Shown one piece after another: positions 1-8,215 of a stretch of DNA of 36,096 bases. The position numbers were made by a program, and so were the translations under genes. The stretch's first letter is position 1; the number at the start of each line of letters is the position of its first letter. Origin of the DNA: Nostoc flagelliforme FACHB-838 (GTDB taxonomy: Bacteria; Cyanobacteriota; Cyanobacteriia; Cyanobacteriales; Nostocaceae). Under the pieces are notes generated by a model that worked only from the letters and a program-made list of their open reading frames with translations, did no database searches and had not been told where the DNA came from. The stretch spans positions 1 through 36,096 of the forward strand of contig NZ_JACJSI010000070.1 in the NCBI RefSeq assembly GCF_014698065.1, given 5' to 3'.

Positions 1-94
1 ACTAGGGCTAAGTTTCCGTCCAAGAAGCCAGTACATAAGGGGGCAGGAGTTAAATTGGAAACACTTACTTTTTCTGTAATCAATACTGCTTAGA

Positions 95-147
95 GCTTAA
101 CCGAACCGTATTGGGAAGCCGCTTTGCGTCTATGCGGTTCGTTTTTT
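95..147 (+). terminator. Possible rho-independent terminator or repeat fragment at left edge
   Basis: Arms CGAACCG (102-108) and CGGTTCG (135-141) are perfect complements and are followed by TTTTTT (142-147), which fits a terminator for a plus-strand gene lying left of the window. The loop is long (26 nt). The segment 95-113 (GCTTAACCGAACCGTATTG) also matches the terminal inverted repeat of the MITE at 12336-12447, so this may instead be a diverged fragment of that repeat family. Nothing else is recognisable in 1-244. Confidence 0.35.
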
Positions 148-244
148 CAAAATTTTGCGTAAGTCCTGATCTATATACAAGGCGCAACTAACTGCTGCGG
201 AAGGTTTATTAGATGTAGTGAGAGCGATCGCTTCAGAATTGGTA

Positions 245-1213
245 TTACAGTCGCTCGATGATCTTGGCATTCTCTGGCAGCTTCGCATCTCTTTGCCCGG
301 CAGAACGCGCCCTAGCTGTAAATAATCCAATAGGAGTATTTAATAAATCTACAAGGGTAGCTTGACCCGCGATTGCCTTTTTAATATCTCTTGGTAATTC
401 TTTCAATAACCAACGTCCCAAACGATAGCCGTATTCTTTGGGTGTCATCTCTCGCATTAAATCTACACTGTGCAATTCATGTAAATAGCGATTTGAGCGT
501 CCATAGCGCCGCCATTGGCTTTGTAGTTCTTGAAGTGTAGTGCGGTGACGGTGTTGAACGATCGCATTCGGGGCAAATTCCAACCGCCCAATGTTTTCCC
601 CCAAAATCCGCCAGCAAATATCGGCATCGCCACCAGTGGTAAGATAGGGACGAAATAAACCCACTTTTTCTAAGGCAATGCGTCGAATCGCCAAATTAGC
701 CGTTTGACCATAGGGACGAAAGGAATGCTTAAGGGTATGCTTTTGCGACAAAGTTTCTTGACGATCTGCGTGCTGTTCTAGCAGAGTTGTGCCTGGTAGT
801 GCCAAAATTTCCCCAGCAACAATTACCACTTCTTTGTTGACAAAAGGTTTAATTAATGTATCTAACCATTGCGGTTGTGGGCGACAATCTGCATCGGTAA
901 AAACAATAATTTCACCAGTAGCGGCGCGAATTCCAGTATTACGAGCAGCGTAAGAGCTTTGAATTTGGTTTTCGCTCAAGGGATAAATTGTAATTGGACA
1001 ATTTTCAGCAGATGTTTTCAGGATGCTGAGAGTGTGATCGCTACTATTATTGTCCACCAACAAGTACTCTACCTGGTCTTTTGGATAAGTTTGAGACAAT
1101 AGACAATTGATTAACTCTGGTAAATCTGTCTCACCGTTATAAATAGGAACAACCACCGACACCATTGGTAAAAATCTGGTGGCGGTGGTTGCATCAACTG
1201 GCTGATGATTCAT
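245..1213 (-). CDS. Family 2 glycosyltransferase
   Basis: Transfers a sugar from a nucleotide-sugar donor to an unknown acceptor, probably in surface polysaccharide or glycolipid synthesis. The GT-A fold opens with VSVVVPIYNGE, followed by LLVDNNSSDHT and the metal-binding DAD in VFTDADCRP (about residue 107 from the ATG at 1213). A GGDADICWRI segment further on is typical of GT2 acceptor/catalytic regions. No membrane segment is obvious, so it is probably cytoplasmic or peripheral. The reading frame extends upstream to a TTG at 1258, but the ATG at 1213 is the better start; an internal ATG at 1165, directly before the first strand, is also possible. It runs in the same direction as the protease upstream, 149 bp away from this start. 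The acceptor and pathway cannot be named from the sequence. Confidence 0.85.
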   Translation of the reverse strand: MNHQPVDATTATRFLPMVSVVVPIYNGETDLPELINCLLSQTYPKDQVEYLLVDNNSSDHTLSILKTSAENCPITIYPLSENQIQSSYAARNTGIRAATGEIIVFTDADCRPQPQWLDTLIKPFVNKEVVIVAGEILALPGTTLLEQHADRQETLSQKHTLKHSFRPYGQTANLAIRRIALEKVGLFRPYLTTGGDADICWRILGENIGRLEFAPNAIVQHRHRTTLQELQSQWRRYGRSNRYLHELHSVDLMREMTPKEYGYRLGRWLLKELPRDIKKAIAGQATLVDLLNTPIGLFTARARSAGQRDAKLPENAKIIERL

Positions 1214-1362
1214 AAATCTGAGATTTTGGAAATTGGGATTACTAACTATTATTCCCAAACCAAAATCCTGGAACGGTATATTAAGCAGTTTTCATAACTC
1301 CAAAAATCTGGATTTGGGAATACTACTATATAAACACCTGATAACAAATCATTTGCGTCAAT

Positions 1363-2703
1363 CTAAAATTTCAGGTTATCGGCGTGGCTCATGGGTCGAG
1401 TGGGCTGATTTGCCGGCGGTTGGGCAAAGTTGTTATTTGATAGAATTGCGATCGCACGCGCATATTGTGGATCGCTCTTAGTTCCGATTAAATCGGGATT
1501 AGAAGCCAACTGCCGCTCTTGTGCCTCTGTCAAGTCTAACTTGATATCTGGGGCAATCCCTTTGTGGTTAATATCTGTTCCCGCCGGGGTGTAGTAATGG
1601 GCAATGGTGACAGCCAAGCCGGAACCATCTGCGAGTTCATGAACCGACTGCACTAAAGCTTTACCAAAGGTTTGACCACCTACGACTACCGCCCGCTTAT
1701 TATCCTTGAGTGCCCCTGTGAGGATTTCGCTAGCACTAGCTGAACTACCATCGACTAAGACCGCCAAAGGACGATTTGTCAAAGCAGTACGATTGGCTTT
1801 AGTTTCCTCTGTGCCACCCACACGGTTTACTGTCTTGACAATTCCGCCATCATTGTACCACATCCGAGCAATTTCAATGCTTGCCTGCAACAAACCGCCA
1901 GGATTTCCCCGCAAATCCAAAACATAAGAATCAACTTTTTTAGTATTCAAATCGCGGATGGCTCGTTGCATTTGTTCTGCGGCGTGGGCGCTAAATTCTC
2001 GCAAACGGATATAGCCAACGCGGCGATTCCCTTCTTGCTTGAGGGTATAGCGTACCGTTGGCACTTCAATATTTGCCCTTGTCAGCTTCAAATCAAAGGC
2101 ATTTTTTCCTGCCCGTCCCAGCTTTAGCCTAATGGGAGTACCCGCCTTACCACGGATTAACTTAGAAGCATCATCCACTTTCATTTTGAGAGTGGGTTTG
2201 CCATCAATGGCCAAAATTTCGTCGCCTGCTTTGATCCCAGCTTTCAGCGCCGGAGAATTTTCTATGGCTTCGATAACAGTGAGGCGCTGAGTTTTTTCGT
2301 TCACTTCCATCCGAATGCCAATGCCAGAAACTTCCCCAGATGTTTGGCTAGTCAGGGCTTCAAACTGTTGGGGATCCATGAACCGAGTGTAAGGATCTCC
2401 CAACTTTTGTAAAGCTTCGCGGATGGCAGTGTATGCTTCTTCCCGAGAAGAGTAATTTTTGCTCAAGAGGCTTTGCCTGGTTGCTTGCCAATCTTGTTGA
2501 TTAAACTTGCCATCAACATATTCATGATTCACCAGTTGCCATACTTGGTCAACTATCGTTTTTGGGCTGTCTTGTAGGGCTAGAGTAGCCCAAACACTAC
2601 GAGTCCAAGCAGAGCCGAATACGGACATAGTAGCAGTCGTGGCGATCGCTCCACCAATCAAGGCTACTTGGAGCGGCGAGTAACTTTTCGCAGATTGGTT
2701 CAT
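1363..2703 (-). CDS. ctpB: Carboxyl-terminal processing protease (S41 family, CtpB-like)
   Basis: Serine protease with a Ser/Lys catalytic dyad that trims C-termini of exported proteins. CtpA paralogues mature the photosystem II D1 precursor; cyanobacteria carry several paralogues. The 446-residue protein has an N-terminal membrane/signal segment (about 11-30), a PDZ domain (about 120-210, with SGIGIRM and PALKAGIKAGDEILAIDG) and the S41 core. The dyad is visible as Ser323 in DGSSASASE and Lys348 in TFGKALVQ, 25 residues apart as in D1 protease. GNPGG at 266-270 is also typical. It acts in the thylakoid lumen or periplasm. Assignment to CtpB rather than CtpA or CtpC rests on remembered similarity of the N-terminus and is less certain than the family. 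It is divergent from the YdcF-like gene. Confidence 0.9.
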   Translation of the reverse strand: MNQSAKSYSPLQVALIGGAIATTATMSVFGSAWTRSVWATLALQDSPKTIVDQVWQLVNHEYVDGKFNQQDWQATRQSLLSKNYSSREEAYTAIREALQKLGDPYTRFMDPQQFEALTSQTSGEVSGIGIRMEVNEKTQRLTVIEAIENSPALKAGIKAGDEILAIDGKPTLKMKVDDASKLIRGKAGTPIRLKLGRAGKNAFDLKLTRANIEVPTVRYTLKQEGNRRVGYIRLREFSAHAAEQMQRAIRDLNTKKVDSYVLDLRGNPGGLLQASIEIARMWYNDGGIVKTVNRVGGTEETKANRTALTNRPLAVLVDGSSASASEILTGALKDNKRAVVVGGQTFGKALVQSVHELADGSGLAVTIAHYYTPAGTDINHKGIAPDIKLDLTEAQERQLASNPDLIGTKSDPQYARAIAILSNNNFAQPPANQPTRPMSHADNLKF

Positions 2704-3011
2704 GTATATTAGTTGGAATAATTGTGTTGTTGACAGTTTAGCAATCAGGCTTTCCAGAAAATTTTAAGTTTTTATACCCCAAACTAAGTTATGCTCTCTT
2801 CATCATTTTTATCATTTAATGATGCCGAAAATGCTGCATTATTAACAACCATTTCTCAGTTTGTTAGCCTTCTCCGGAAGGCTATACTGTTCATGTGACA
2901 CTTTGATTAGCGTCATGTTTGCATTCTAGATTACTTTTATAAGATAGCACTTTGTTCACTCAATTGCAGCACTGTTATACAGCCATTAAATCAGCTTTTA
3001 TTACCTAAGTC
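2704..3011. promoter_or_regulatory. Divergent intergenic region with a perfect short palindrome
   Basis: This 308-bp region separates the divergent ctpB-like and ydcF-like genes and must hold both promoters. It contains a perfect hairpin, TAGCCTTC (2865-2872) and GAAGGCTA (2877-2884) around a TCCG loop. This could be an operator or a small mobile palindrome. No RNA gene and no convincing -35/-10 pair could be assigned. Confidence 0.4.
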
Positions 3012-3710
3012 ATGAAACGCAAATTTACCATCAAATCATTAATTTCTATTAAAAAAAAATCTTCTAATCTGTGGCAATCGTTACAAAAACTAACGGTTGG
3101 ATTGTTCGTTGTCCTGGGTGTTTGGCTGATTTTTACTACTATAACCTTAGTTTTTGCTTCTTCACAGCCAGTAGATGGCTTCTTTGTACTTGGTGGCAGT
3201 ATTCGTCGAGAAACTCATGTTGCCCAACAAGCAAAACAATACCCACAAACCCCAATTTTAATTTCTCATGGTTCCCCAGATCCCTGTATTTGGTTAATTT
3301 TTCAGGCGGAATTAGCAAGTTTACAAAACGTTTGGTTAGAAAACTGCGCGAATTCTACCTTTGAAAATTTTTATTATGGTATTCCAATTTTGCGACGTTG
3401 GGGAGTGCATAAAGTCATGTTGATTACCTCGCCCAGTCATTTACCCAGAGCTTTATGGATGGCACGGATTCTTTTGGGCGCTCATGGTATTTGGGTAGAG
3501 ACAGAGATTGTTCAGGAGTTGGGTGTTCCTGGTAATCAGGAATCTTGGCCCAAAACTGGATTAGATGTAACACGCAGCTTATTTTGGGCGATTTTAAGTC
3601 AAATTATTCAACCGCAATGCTCAAATGTGACAAAACTTACTGATGTGGATATGCAAGCTTGGGAGCATCGAGGTTTTCATTGTGAACACCAAGGAGGGCT
3701 GAGGAGATAA
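3012..3710 (+). CDS. YdcF-like (DUF218) membrane-anchored protein
   Basis: A 232-residue protein with a basic N-terminus, one strong membrane segment (about 28-50) and a Rossmann-like DUF218/YdcF domain. Recognisable parts are the first strand VDGFFVLGGSIRRE, the NSTFENFYYGIPIL helix and LITSPSHLPRALWMARI. In this superfamily SanA and ElyC affect envelope or vancomycin resistance and YdcF binds S-adenosylmethionine; no specific reaction can be assigned here. The extramembrane domain is probably periplasmic. It is followed after 77 bp by the HigBA module, with a short inverted repeat in between, so it is probably a single-gene unit. Confidence 0.75.
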   Translation: MKRKFTIKSLISIKKKSSNLWQSLQKLTVGLFVVLGVWLIFTTITLVFASSQPVDGFFVLGGSIRRETHVAQQAKQYPQTPILISHGSPDPCIWLIFQAELASLQNVWLENCANSTFENFYYGIPILRRWGVHKVMLITSPSHLPRALWMARILLGAHGIWVETEIVQELGVPGNQESWPKTGLDVTRSLFWAILSQIIQPQCSNVTKLTDVDMQAWEHRGFHCEHQGGLRR

Positions 3711-3736
3711 GGGAAATGAGGATTTATCAGAGGACT

Positions 3737-3800
3737 ATAATGCTACTCAGTTTTTGGTAGCATGATAACCGTGTCATCATGCTAATTATGATAGTATCAT
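3737..3800 (+). promoter_or_regulatory. Cluster of inverted repeats upstream of higB (candidate HigA operator)
   Basis: A perfect 9-bp inverted repeat, TAGCATGAT (3758-3766) and ATCATGCTA (3776-3784), is separated by 9 bp and lies directly before the toxin gene. The half-site TGCTA also occurs at 3741-3745, where TGCTAC (3741-3746) pairs with GTAGCA (3757-3762). A second dyad, ATGATA-G-TATCAT (3788-3800), starts on the higB ATG itself. HigBA-type modules are normally repressed by the antitoxin binding such dyads; that these are the HigA sites is inference. Confidence 0.55.
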
Positions 3801-4081
3801 TTAAGGATCAAGGAACCGAAGATATTTTTGATGGCAATGACTCAAAGGAAGCTCGAAAGCAATGCCCTATATACTGTTGGGAAGTTGCACAGAGAAAATT
3901 AGATCAAATCAATGCAGCGTTATCTCTAGATGACATTAAGGTTCCCCCGGGTAACAGGTTAGAAGTACTAAAAGGTGCTCGTAAAGGTCAGCATAGCATT
4001 CGCATAAATGACCAATATCGAATTTGCTTTATATGGACACTCCAGGGTGCATCAGAGGTTGAAATCGTCGATTACCATTAG
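3788..4081 (+). CDS. higB: HigB-family toxin (RelE superfamily mRNA interferase)
   Basis: Toxin of a type II toxin-antitoxin pair; HigB enzymes cut mRNA on the ribosome when free of antitoxin. The protein is about 97 residues and starts MIVSFKDQGTEDIFDG, the usual opening of the HigB/RelE killer family, with the family core RLEVLKGARKGQHSIRINDQYRICFIW and the end VEIVDYH. The ATG at 3788 is preferred over one at 3779 because it gives the canonical N-terminus. The insert DSKEARKQCPIYCWEVAQRKLDQINAA matches the usual helical part. The antitoxin follows after 13 bp, and the toxin-first order is the hallmark of higBA. The frame is intact, so the module may be active. Confidence 0.9.
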   Translation: MIVSFKDQGTEDIFDGNDSKEARKQCPIYCWEVAQRKLDQINAALSLDDIKVPPGNRLEVLKGARKGQHSIRINDQYRICFIWTLQGASEVEIVDYH

Positions 4082-4094
4082 GAGGTAACAACAG

Positions 4095-4400
4095 ATGAGA
4101 GTTCCAAAGTATAGACCTCCATCACATCCAGGTGAAATATTATTTAAAGATTTTCTAGACCCAATGGGAATAACCCAAAGAGAACTTGCAGATGCACTTC
4201 ACGTTCCTTATCAGCGAATAAATGAGCTTGTAAATCAAAAGCGAGGTATTACACCTAGTACGGCAATAAGGTTATCAAAATTTTTTGGAAATAGTTCAGA
4301 GTTTTGGTTAAACCTCCAACAGAATTGGGAACTTTACCACGTTCTTAAGGAAGAAGAAGAAGAACTAAAAAGTATTTTGCAATTTAGAACCACAAAGTAG
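4095..4400 (+). CDS. higA: HigA-family antitoxin, helix-turn-helix (XRE/VapI type)
   Basis: DNA-binding antitoxin that neutralises HigB and represses the operon. The 101-residue protein begins with the conserved RPPSHPGEILFKDFL, followed by a helix-turn-helix (about residues 25-75: ITQRELADALHVPYQRINELVNQKRGITPSTAIRLSKFFG) and the family motif FWLNLQQNWEL. A strong Shine-Dalgarno sequence, AGGAGG, overlaps the toxin stop at 4080-4086, giving a tightly coupled two-gene operon. The C-terminus is very acidic (EEEEE). It is likely autoregulated through the dyads upstream of higB. Confidence 0.92.
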   Translation: MRVPKYRPPSHPGEILFKDFLDPMGITQRELADALHVPYQRINELVNQKRGITPSTAIRLSKFFGNSSEFWLNLQQNWELYHVLKEEEEELKSILQFRTTK

Positions 4401-4446
4401 CGATCGCCTGGAAAATTAAGCAATATATTTGTATAGAAAAGGAGAA

Positions 4447-5649
4447 TTAATGCAAAAGTTGCCAATCTTGCAGCATTAAAATAGCATCTTTATACAAAGA
4501 CAAATCCACTTGGTTAACTTCTATTCCCTCTCCGATTCCTTGTAGAAGAGTGATTGTCAATTTTCCTCCCAAGTGTTCACGGAACTCGGTAAGCCCCCTA
4601 AATATACAATGTGGATGGTCTAGTTGATCTAATTGTTCTGTTAATGCCGATACATACAAGCTAAAGCCTAATTTGTTGAGTGTACTTAGAACCCTTTGCC
4701 ATTCTGATTGCAACAGTTGCCCTGTTAAATATGAATAGGTGGTATCTAAAGCAATGCCGATCGCTACAGCTTCACCATGACGTAAACTGTAATTAGTTAA
4801 ATGCTCTAGTTTGTGAGCAGCCCAGTGTCCAAAATCCAAAGGACGCGATGAACCCATTTCAAAAGGGTCGCCGCCACGAGCAATATGCTCTAAGTGCAAC
4901 TGCGAACAGCGATAGATCAGCCTTTCCATTATGCCCATATCTCGATTAGCCAATTTATCGGCATTAGTCATAATGAAATCGAAGAAATCTGCATCTTTAA
5001 TCAGCGCTACTTTCACCGCTTCTGCAATACCCGATCGCCAATCTCGATCATCAAGGCTAGTGAGAAAATCAAAATCATTCAAGACCGCATAAGGTGGCAT
5101 GAATGTACCCAAAAAGTTTTTCTTTCCGAAGGCATTGATTCCGTTCTTTACCCCTACACCCGAATCATTTTGCCCTAATACTGTTGTCGGTACTCGTAGC
5201 AGGCGAATTCCTCGGTGCGCCGTTGTTGCTGCGTATCCTGCCATATCTAAGACGGCTCCACCTCCAATTGCTAAGACGTAGGAGTGACGGCACAATCCAG
5301 CTATATTAATCTGCTGATGAATTTGTTCTATAAATCTCGAATCGTTCTTGACTGCTTCTCCACCCGGAACTACTATTGGCTCACCGCTAAATGTTAGTAC
5401 ATCTTCATAACGCTGGGTATAAGCTGATAATTTTTTTAGTAACCCATCCTGATACTGTAAAAATCCTCCATCTACCACTACTAGCACTTGCTTTGGTGTT
5501 GTCTCTCCATCTGCGGCAATTATTTGTGCAAGTAATGGATTATCTAACTGAAATAGACCTCTAGTAAAGTGAACATCATAATTGAAGGTTACGCGGACAC
5601 ATTGGTTAATTGGTTGCAGATTAAGAGCGGTTTTTTGTTGAATAGCCAT
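4447..5649 (-). CDS. eboD: EboD: 3-dehydroquinate-synthase-like sugar phosphate cyclase
   Basis: Member of the NAD- and metal-dependent sugar phosphate cyclase family, in the EboD branch linked to metabolite export rather than the shikimate pathway. The protein has 400 residues, about 40 more than a typical AroB. The NAD loop GGGAVLD (129-135) and the expected zinc ligands Glu210 (AEAVK), His275 (DFGHWAAHK) and His291 (RHGEAVAIG) are present. The usual active-site lysines appear in GVGVKNG (K168) and FGKKNFLG. It is likely catalytic, but the substrate is unknown. It is separated from eboA by about 470 bp and transcribed away from it. In other organisms eboD is found with eboABCEF, which supports the assignment over a primary AroB. 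It ends 46 bp from higA and is convergent with it. Confidence 0.88.
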   Translation of the reverse strand: MAIQQKTALNLQPINQCVRVTFNYDVHFTRGLFQLDNPLLAQIIAADGETTPKQVLVVVDGGFLQYQDGLLKKLSAYTQRYEDVLTFSGEPIVVPGGEAVKNDSRFIEQIHQQINIAGLCRHSYVLAIGGGAVLDMAGYAATTAHRGIRLLRVPTTVLGQNDSGVGVKNGINAFGKKNFLGTFMPPYAVLNDFDFLTSLDDRDWRSGIAEAVKVALIKDADFFDFIMTNADKLANRDMGIMERLIYRCSQLHLEHIARGGDPFEMGSSRPLDFGHWAAHKLEHLTNYSLRHGEAVAIGIALDTTYSYLTGQLLQSEWQRVLSTLNKLGFSLYVSALTEQLDQLDHPHCIFRGLTEFREHLGGKLTITLLQGIGEGIEVNQVDLSLYKDAILMLQDWQLLH

Positions 5650-6120
5650 TTGATTATTGTTATTTAAGTGATTGCAAATAAATAGATTGCTGCAATTATA
5701 ATTTACAGCAAAATAAACATAATAAAACCATTTATCATTTCAATATTAAAATGATTCATTAGTCAAATCTAGCTAATAAAGCAATCAGAGATTTAACGCG
5801 GATTCACCTATAGGATCAAGTTAAAAGCAACATTGATTTACCACTTTTATTGATGCTTAAACTTTATATCTTGAGGTTGGTAATGGATATTATTACATAA
5901 AGATTCTAAAATTTTTCCGTAGGATAATTGTAGAATTTACCTAACCAAAATGGTATCTTTACAATATCTTATTGAAAGTCAGGAGATTTCTATAGATTCA
6001 GTGAAGTTATGATCTAAGTAGTATATTATCTAACTGCTTCAAACCCAAAGTATCAAGTTTAGTGGTAGATTTTATACTTGGTTGTCACAAAGAAGTTGGG
6101 CAACTTCTCCTGAATTTATC
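5650..6120. promoter_or_regulatory. eboD/eboA divergent promoter region
   Basis: This 471-bp AT-rich spacer lies between the two divergent arms of the ebo cluster and must carry both promoters. I see no riboswitch-like structure, no long inverted repeat and no ORF with a ribosome binding site. The eboA frame extends into it as far as a TTG at 6082. A shared control site here is a reasonable inference only. Confidence 0.4.
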
Positions 6121-7002
6121 ATGAGTAAAGTAAACAAGTTATTGCATCACTGGCTGTTAAAGTCTGTTTCAGACAAAGCTTTTGCTTGGCTGGAACAGAA
6201 GCAGACACAGATTGCTAGCGGCGCTCCTGAACGAGTGTTTTTTACAGCTTTTAGTGCTGTGCCGCGTTATCTAGGTAAAGAGGATTTACAACTGACATTT
6301 CAAGACTTGGAAGCAGCACAGGATGTGATTCCTGGCTGGTATCCTGGTCATTGGAGTGTCGATCAAGCAGGTCGTACACTCTTGCTTTTAGCTTTGCCCC
6401 ACGATGATGCTGAGGGTTATGTGCGATCGCTCGATCAAGTCTTCTCCACTGCCGATATGGGGGAGTTAGTTGCCCTTTATCAAAGTTTGCCGTTATTACC
6501 ACATCCAGAGTTACATCGTCATCGTACTGCTGAGGGAATTCGCAGCAATATGAGTAATGTATTCCAAGCCATAGCATTACGTAACCCTTATCCAGCGAAT
6601 TATTTAGATAATGCTGCTTGGAATCAGATGGTGCTGAAGGCTGTGTTTGTCGGCAGTCCATTGCATCTAATTTGGGGTTTAGATCGACGTGCTAACCCAG
6701 AATTGGCGAGGATGTTGGCAGACTATGCCCATGAACGCTGGGCAGCGAAACGTTCAGTTACGCCAGAACTTTGGCGACCTGTAGGGCGGTTTGCCGATGG
6801 TACAATCATCACAGATTTGGAAAAAGTACTGGCTGATGGGGATATAGACGAGCAAAAAGCAGCAGCGTTAGCTTGTGCTGAATCACCTTTACCCCAAGCG
6901 CAAGAATTACTTTCCCGTTACCCAGATTTACAGTCATCCATTCAACAAGGTAATCTGACTTGGAGCAGTTTTAGCCGCGATGCCTGCGGCGATCTGCGCT
7001 AA
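6121..7002 (+). CDS. eboA: EboA family metabolite traffic protein
   Basis: First gene of the plus-strand ebo operon. The protein is about 293 residues, soluble and largely helical, with no catalytic motif I can recognise; EboA proteins have no known enzymatic activity. It is identified by its leading position, length, and features such as FTAFSAVPRYLGKEDL, LPHPELHRHRTAEGIRSNMSNVF and WNQMVLKAVFVGSPL, and by the gene order eboA-eboB-eboC-eboE-eboF. The frame is open back to a TTG at 6082, but the ATG at 6121 gives MSKVNKLLHHW, a more natural start; neither has a strong Shine-Dalgarno sequence. In Nostoc punctiforme ebo genes are needed for scytonemin precursors to reach the periplasm (established knowledge); the specific role of EboA is unknown. 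Confidence 0.85.
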   Translation: MSKVNKLLHHWLLKSVSDKAFAWLEQKQTQIASGAPERVFFTAFSAVPRYLGKEDLQLTFQDLEAAQDVIPGWYPGHWSVDQAGRTLLLLALPHDDAEGYVRSLDQVFSTADMGELVALYQSLPLLPHPELHRHRTAEGIRSNMSNVFQAIALRNPYPANYLDNAAWNQMVLKAVFVGSPLHLIWGLDRRANPELARMLADYAHERWAAKRSVTPELWRPVGRFADGTIITDLEKVLADGDIDEQKAAALACAESPLPQAQELLSRYPDLQSSIQQGNLTWSSFSRDACGDLR

Positions 7003-7075
7003 CGTTTTTTTGTTTACAAATAAAAGGGAGTGGGGATAAGGGAGAAATCAATTCCAAATTAAAGTACTTCTACCT

Positions 7076-7135
7076 CCTGCCGACGCTCGCGGACTCGCTA
7101 ACGCTGCGCTATCCTGCCTCCTGCCTCCTCTTTCC
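7076..7135. repeat. Dispersed-repeat-like segment between eboA and eboB
   Basis: GC-rich, self-similar sequence (CGACGCTCGCGGACTCGCTA, then CCTGCCTCCTGCCTCCTC) that is unlike the AT-rich flanks and resembles intergenic repeats common in Nostoc-type genomes. It also contains tandem CCTGCCT units. Copy number cannot be judged from this window. Confidence 0.4.
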
Positions 7136-7156
7136 CAATGCCCAATCATTAAAACC

Positions 7157-8065
7157 ATGATGTTTATAGATCCTCACATTCACATGTGTTCCCGTACTAC
7201 TTACGATTACCTAGTAATGCGGGAATATGGTATTGTCGCCGTCATTGAACCAGCCTTTTGGTTAGGACAACCCCGAACCAATGCTGGCTCATTTAAAGAC
7301 TACTTCAGTAGTCTTGTGGGCTGGGAACGGTTTCGTGCTAATCAGTTTGGCATCCAACACTACTGTACAATCGGCCTAAATCCAAAAGAAGCTAACAATG
7401 AGGCGCTAGCAACTGAAGTAATGGAACTCCTACCACTTTATGCCTGTAAAGAGGGAGTTGTTGCCATTGGCGAAATTGGCTATGACGATATGACAGAAGC
7501 AGAAGATAAGTACTTTTGTCAACAGTTAGCATTAGCCAAAGAACTCGATATGTTAGTATTAATTCATACTCCCCACCGCAATAAAAAGATGGGTGCTAGT
7601 CGGAGTATGGATCGCTGCATTGAATATGGCTTAGATCCCTCACAAGTAGTTATTGATCACAACAACGAAGAAACCGTTGAAGAAGTATTAGGACGCGGTT
7701 TTTGGGCAGCTTTTACAATTTACCCACAGACGAAAATGGGTAACGCCAGGATGGTAGAAGTTGTCCGCAAATATGGAAGCGATCGCATCATTGTAGATAG
7801 TAGCGCTGATTGGGGTATTAGCGATCCTTTAGCAGTGCCCAAAACGGCTCAGTTGATGTTAGATAGGGGCATTTCTGAAGAACATGTCCGAGCAGTTTGT
7901 TATGAAAATGCCTTAGCTGCTTACAGTCAAACTGGGCAGATGCAAGCATCAGATTGGCTCAATCCTCAATCTGTTGATCAACGTCAGTTGTTTAATGGCA
8001 ATTCTGTGTTGCGCGGACAAGAACCAGGAATCAAATCAGTTTCAGATTATGTGTTGATTGAATAG
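7157..8065 (+). CDS. eboB: EboB: TatD-like metal-dependent hydrolase
   Basis: Amidohydrolase-superfamily TIM barrel of the TatD type. All expected metal ligands are visible: DPHIH at 5-9 (His7, His9), Glu106 in AIGEIGYDD, His137 in LIHTPHRN, His168 in VIDHNNEE and Asp214 in IIVDSSADWG. The protein is therefore probably an active hydrolase. The substrate is unknown; in the ebo context it may act on a phosphorylated or activated intermediate during metabolite transfer (inference). It is 302 residues long with no signal peptide, so it is cytoplasmic. Two ATG codons are adjacent (7157 and 7160) and either could be the start. It lies 154 bp after eboA and 150 bp before eboC in the same direction. 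Confidence 0.9.
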   Translation: MMFIDPHIHMCSRTTYDYLVMREYGIVAVIEPAFWLGQPRTNAGSFKDYFSSLVGWERFRANQFGIQHYCTIGLNPKEANNEALATEVMELLPLYACKEGVVAIGEIGYDDMTEAEDKYFCQQLALAKELDMLVLIHTPHRNKKMGASRSMDRCIEYGLDPSQVVIDHNNEETVEEVLGRGFWAAFTIYPQTKMGNARMVEVVRKYGSDRIIVDSSADWGISDPLAVPKTAQLMLDRGISEEHVRAVCYENALAAYSQTGQMQASDWLNPQSVDQRQLFNGNSVLRGQEPGIKSVSDYVLIE

Positions 8066-8077
8066 AAAATTGGGGAG

Positions 8078-8097
8078 AGACGCGATTAATCGCGTCT
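8078..8097. repeat. Perfect 20-bp palindrome between eboB and eboC
   Basis: AGACGCGATTAATCGCGTCT is a perfect 20-bp palindrome 13 bp after the eboB stop. It belongs to a GAGACGCGATT-type family of small palindromes in Nostoc-type genomes; a related copy (AGATGCGATATATCGCGTCT) is found after eboF near 11983-12002. It is not followed by a T-run and so is not a classic terminator. Confidence 0.7.
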
Positions 8098-8202
8098 GTA
8101 CTGAACTTGCCGTGAGCGTAGCCAAACGGGTGTGAGGAATAAAAATTGCATAAATATCTGGTTCATTTTAATATGCGGTTTATTTTGAGAAATTACTAGA
8201 TA

Positions 8203-8208
8203 CGGAGG
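8203..8208 (+). promoter_or_regulatory. Shine-Dalgarno sequence deciding the eboC GTG start
   Basis: GGAGGC lies 8 bp before the GTG at 8216 and fixes this non-ATG start for eboC. Confidence 0.7.
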
Positions 8209-8215
8209 CAGATAA

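Noticed and set aside
130..330. Minus-strand 66-residue frame at the left edge
   Set aside because: It overlaps the 3' end of the glycosyltransferase gene, has no ribosome binding site and its sequence is repeat-derived.
4439..4479. AGGAG followed by an ATG at 4450 on the plus strand
   Set aside because: The frame ends after nine codons within the eboD 3' end; no support as a gene.
4447..5649. Minus-strand cyclase as the housekeeping 3-dehydroquinate synthase AroB
   Set aside because: It is longer than AroB, has EboD-type motifs (DFGHWAAHKLEHL) and lies opposite eboA, so EboD is the better call.
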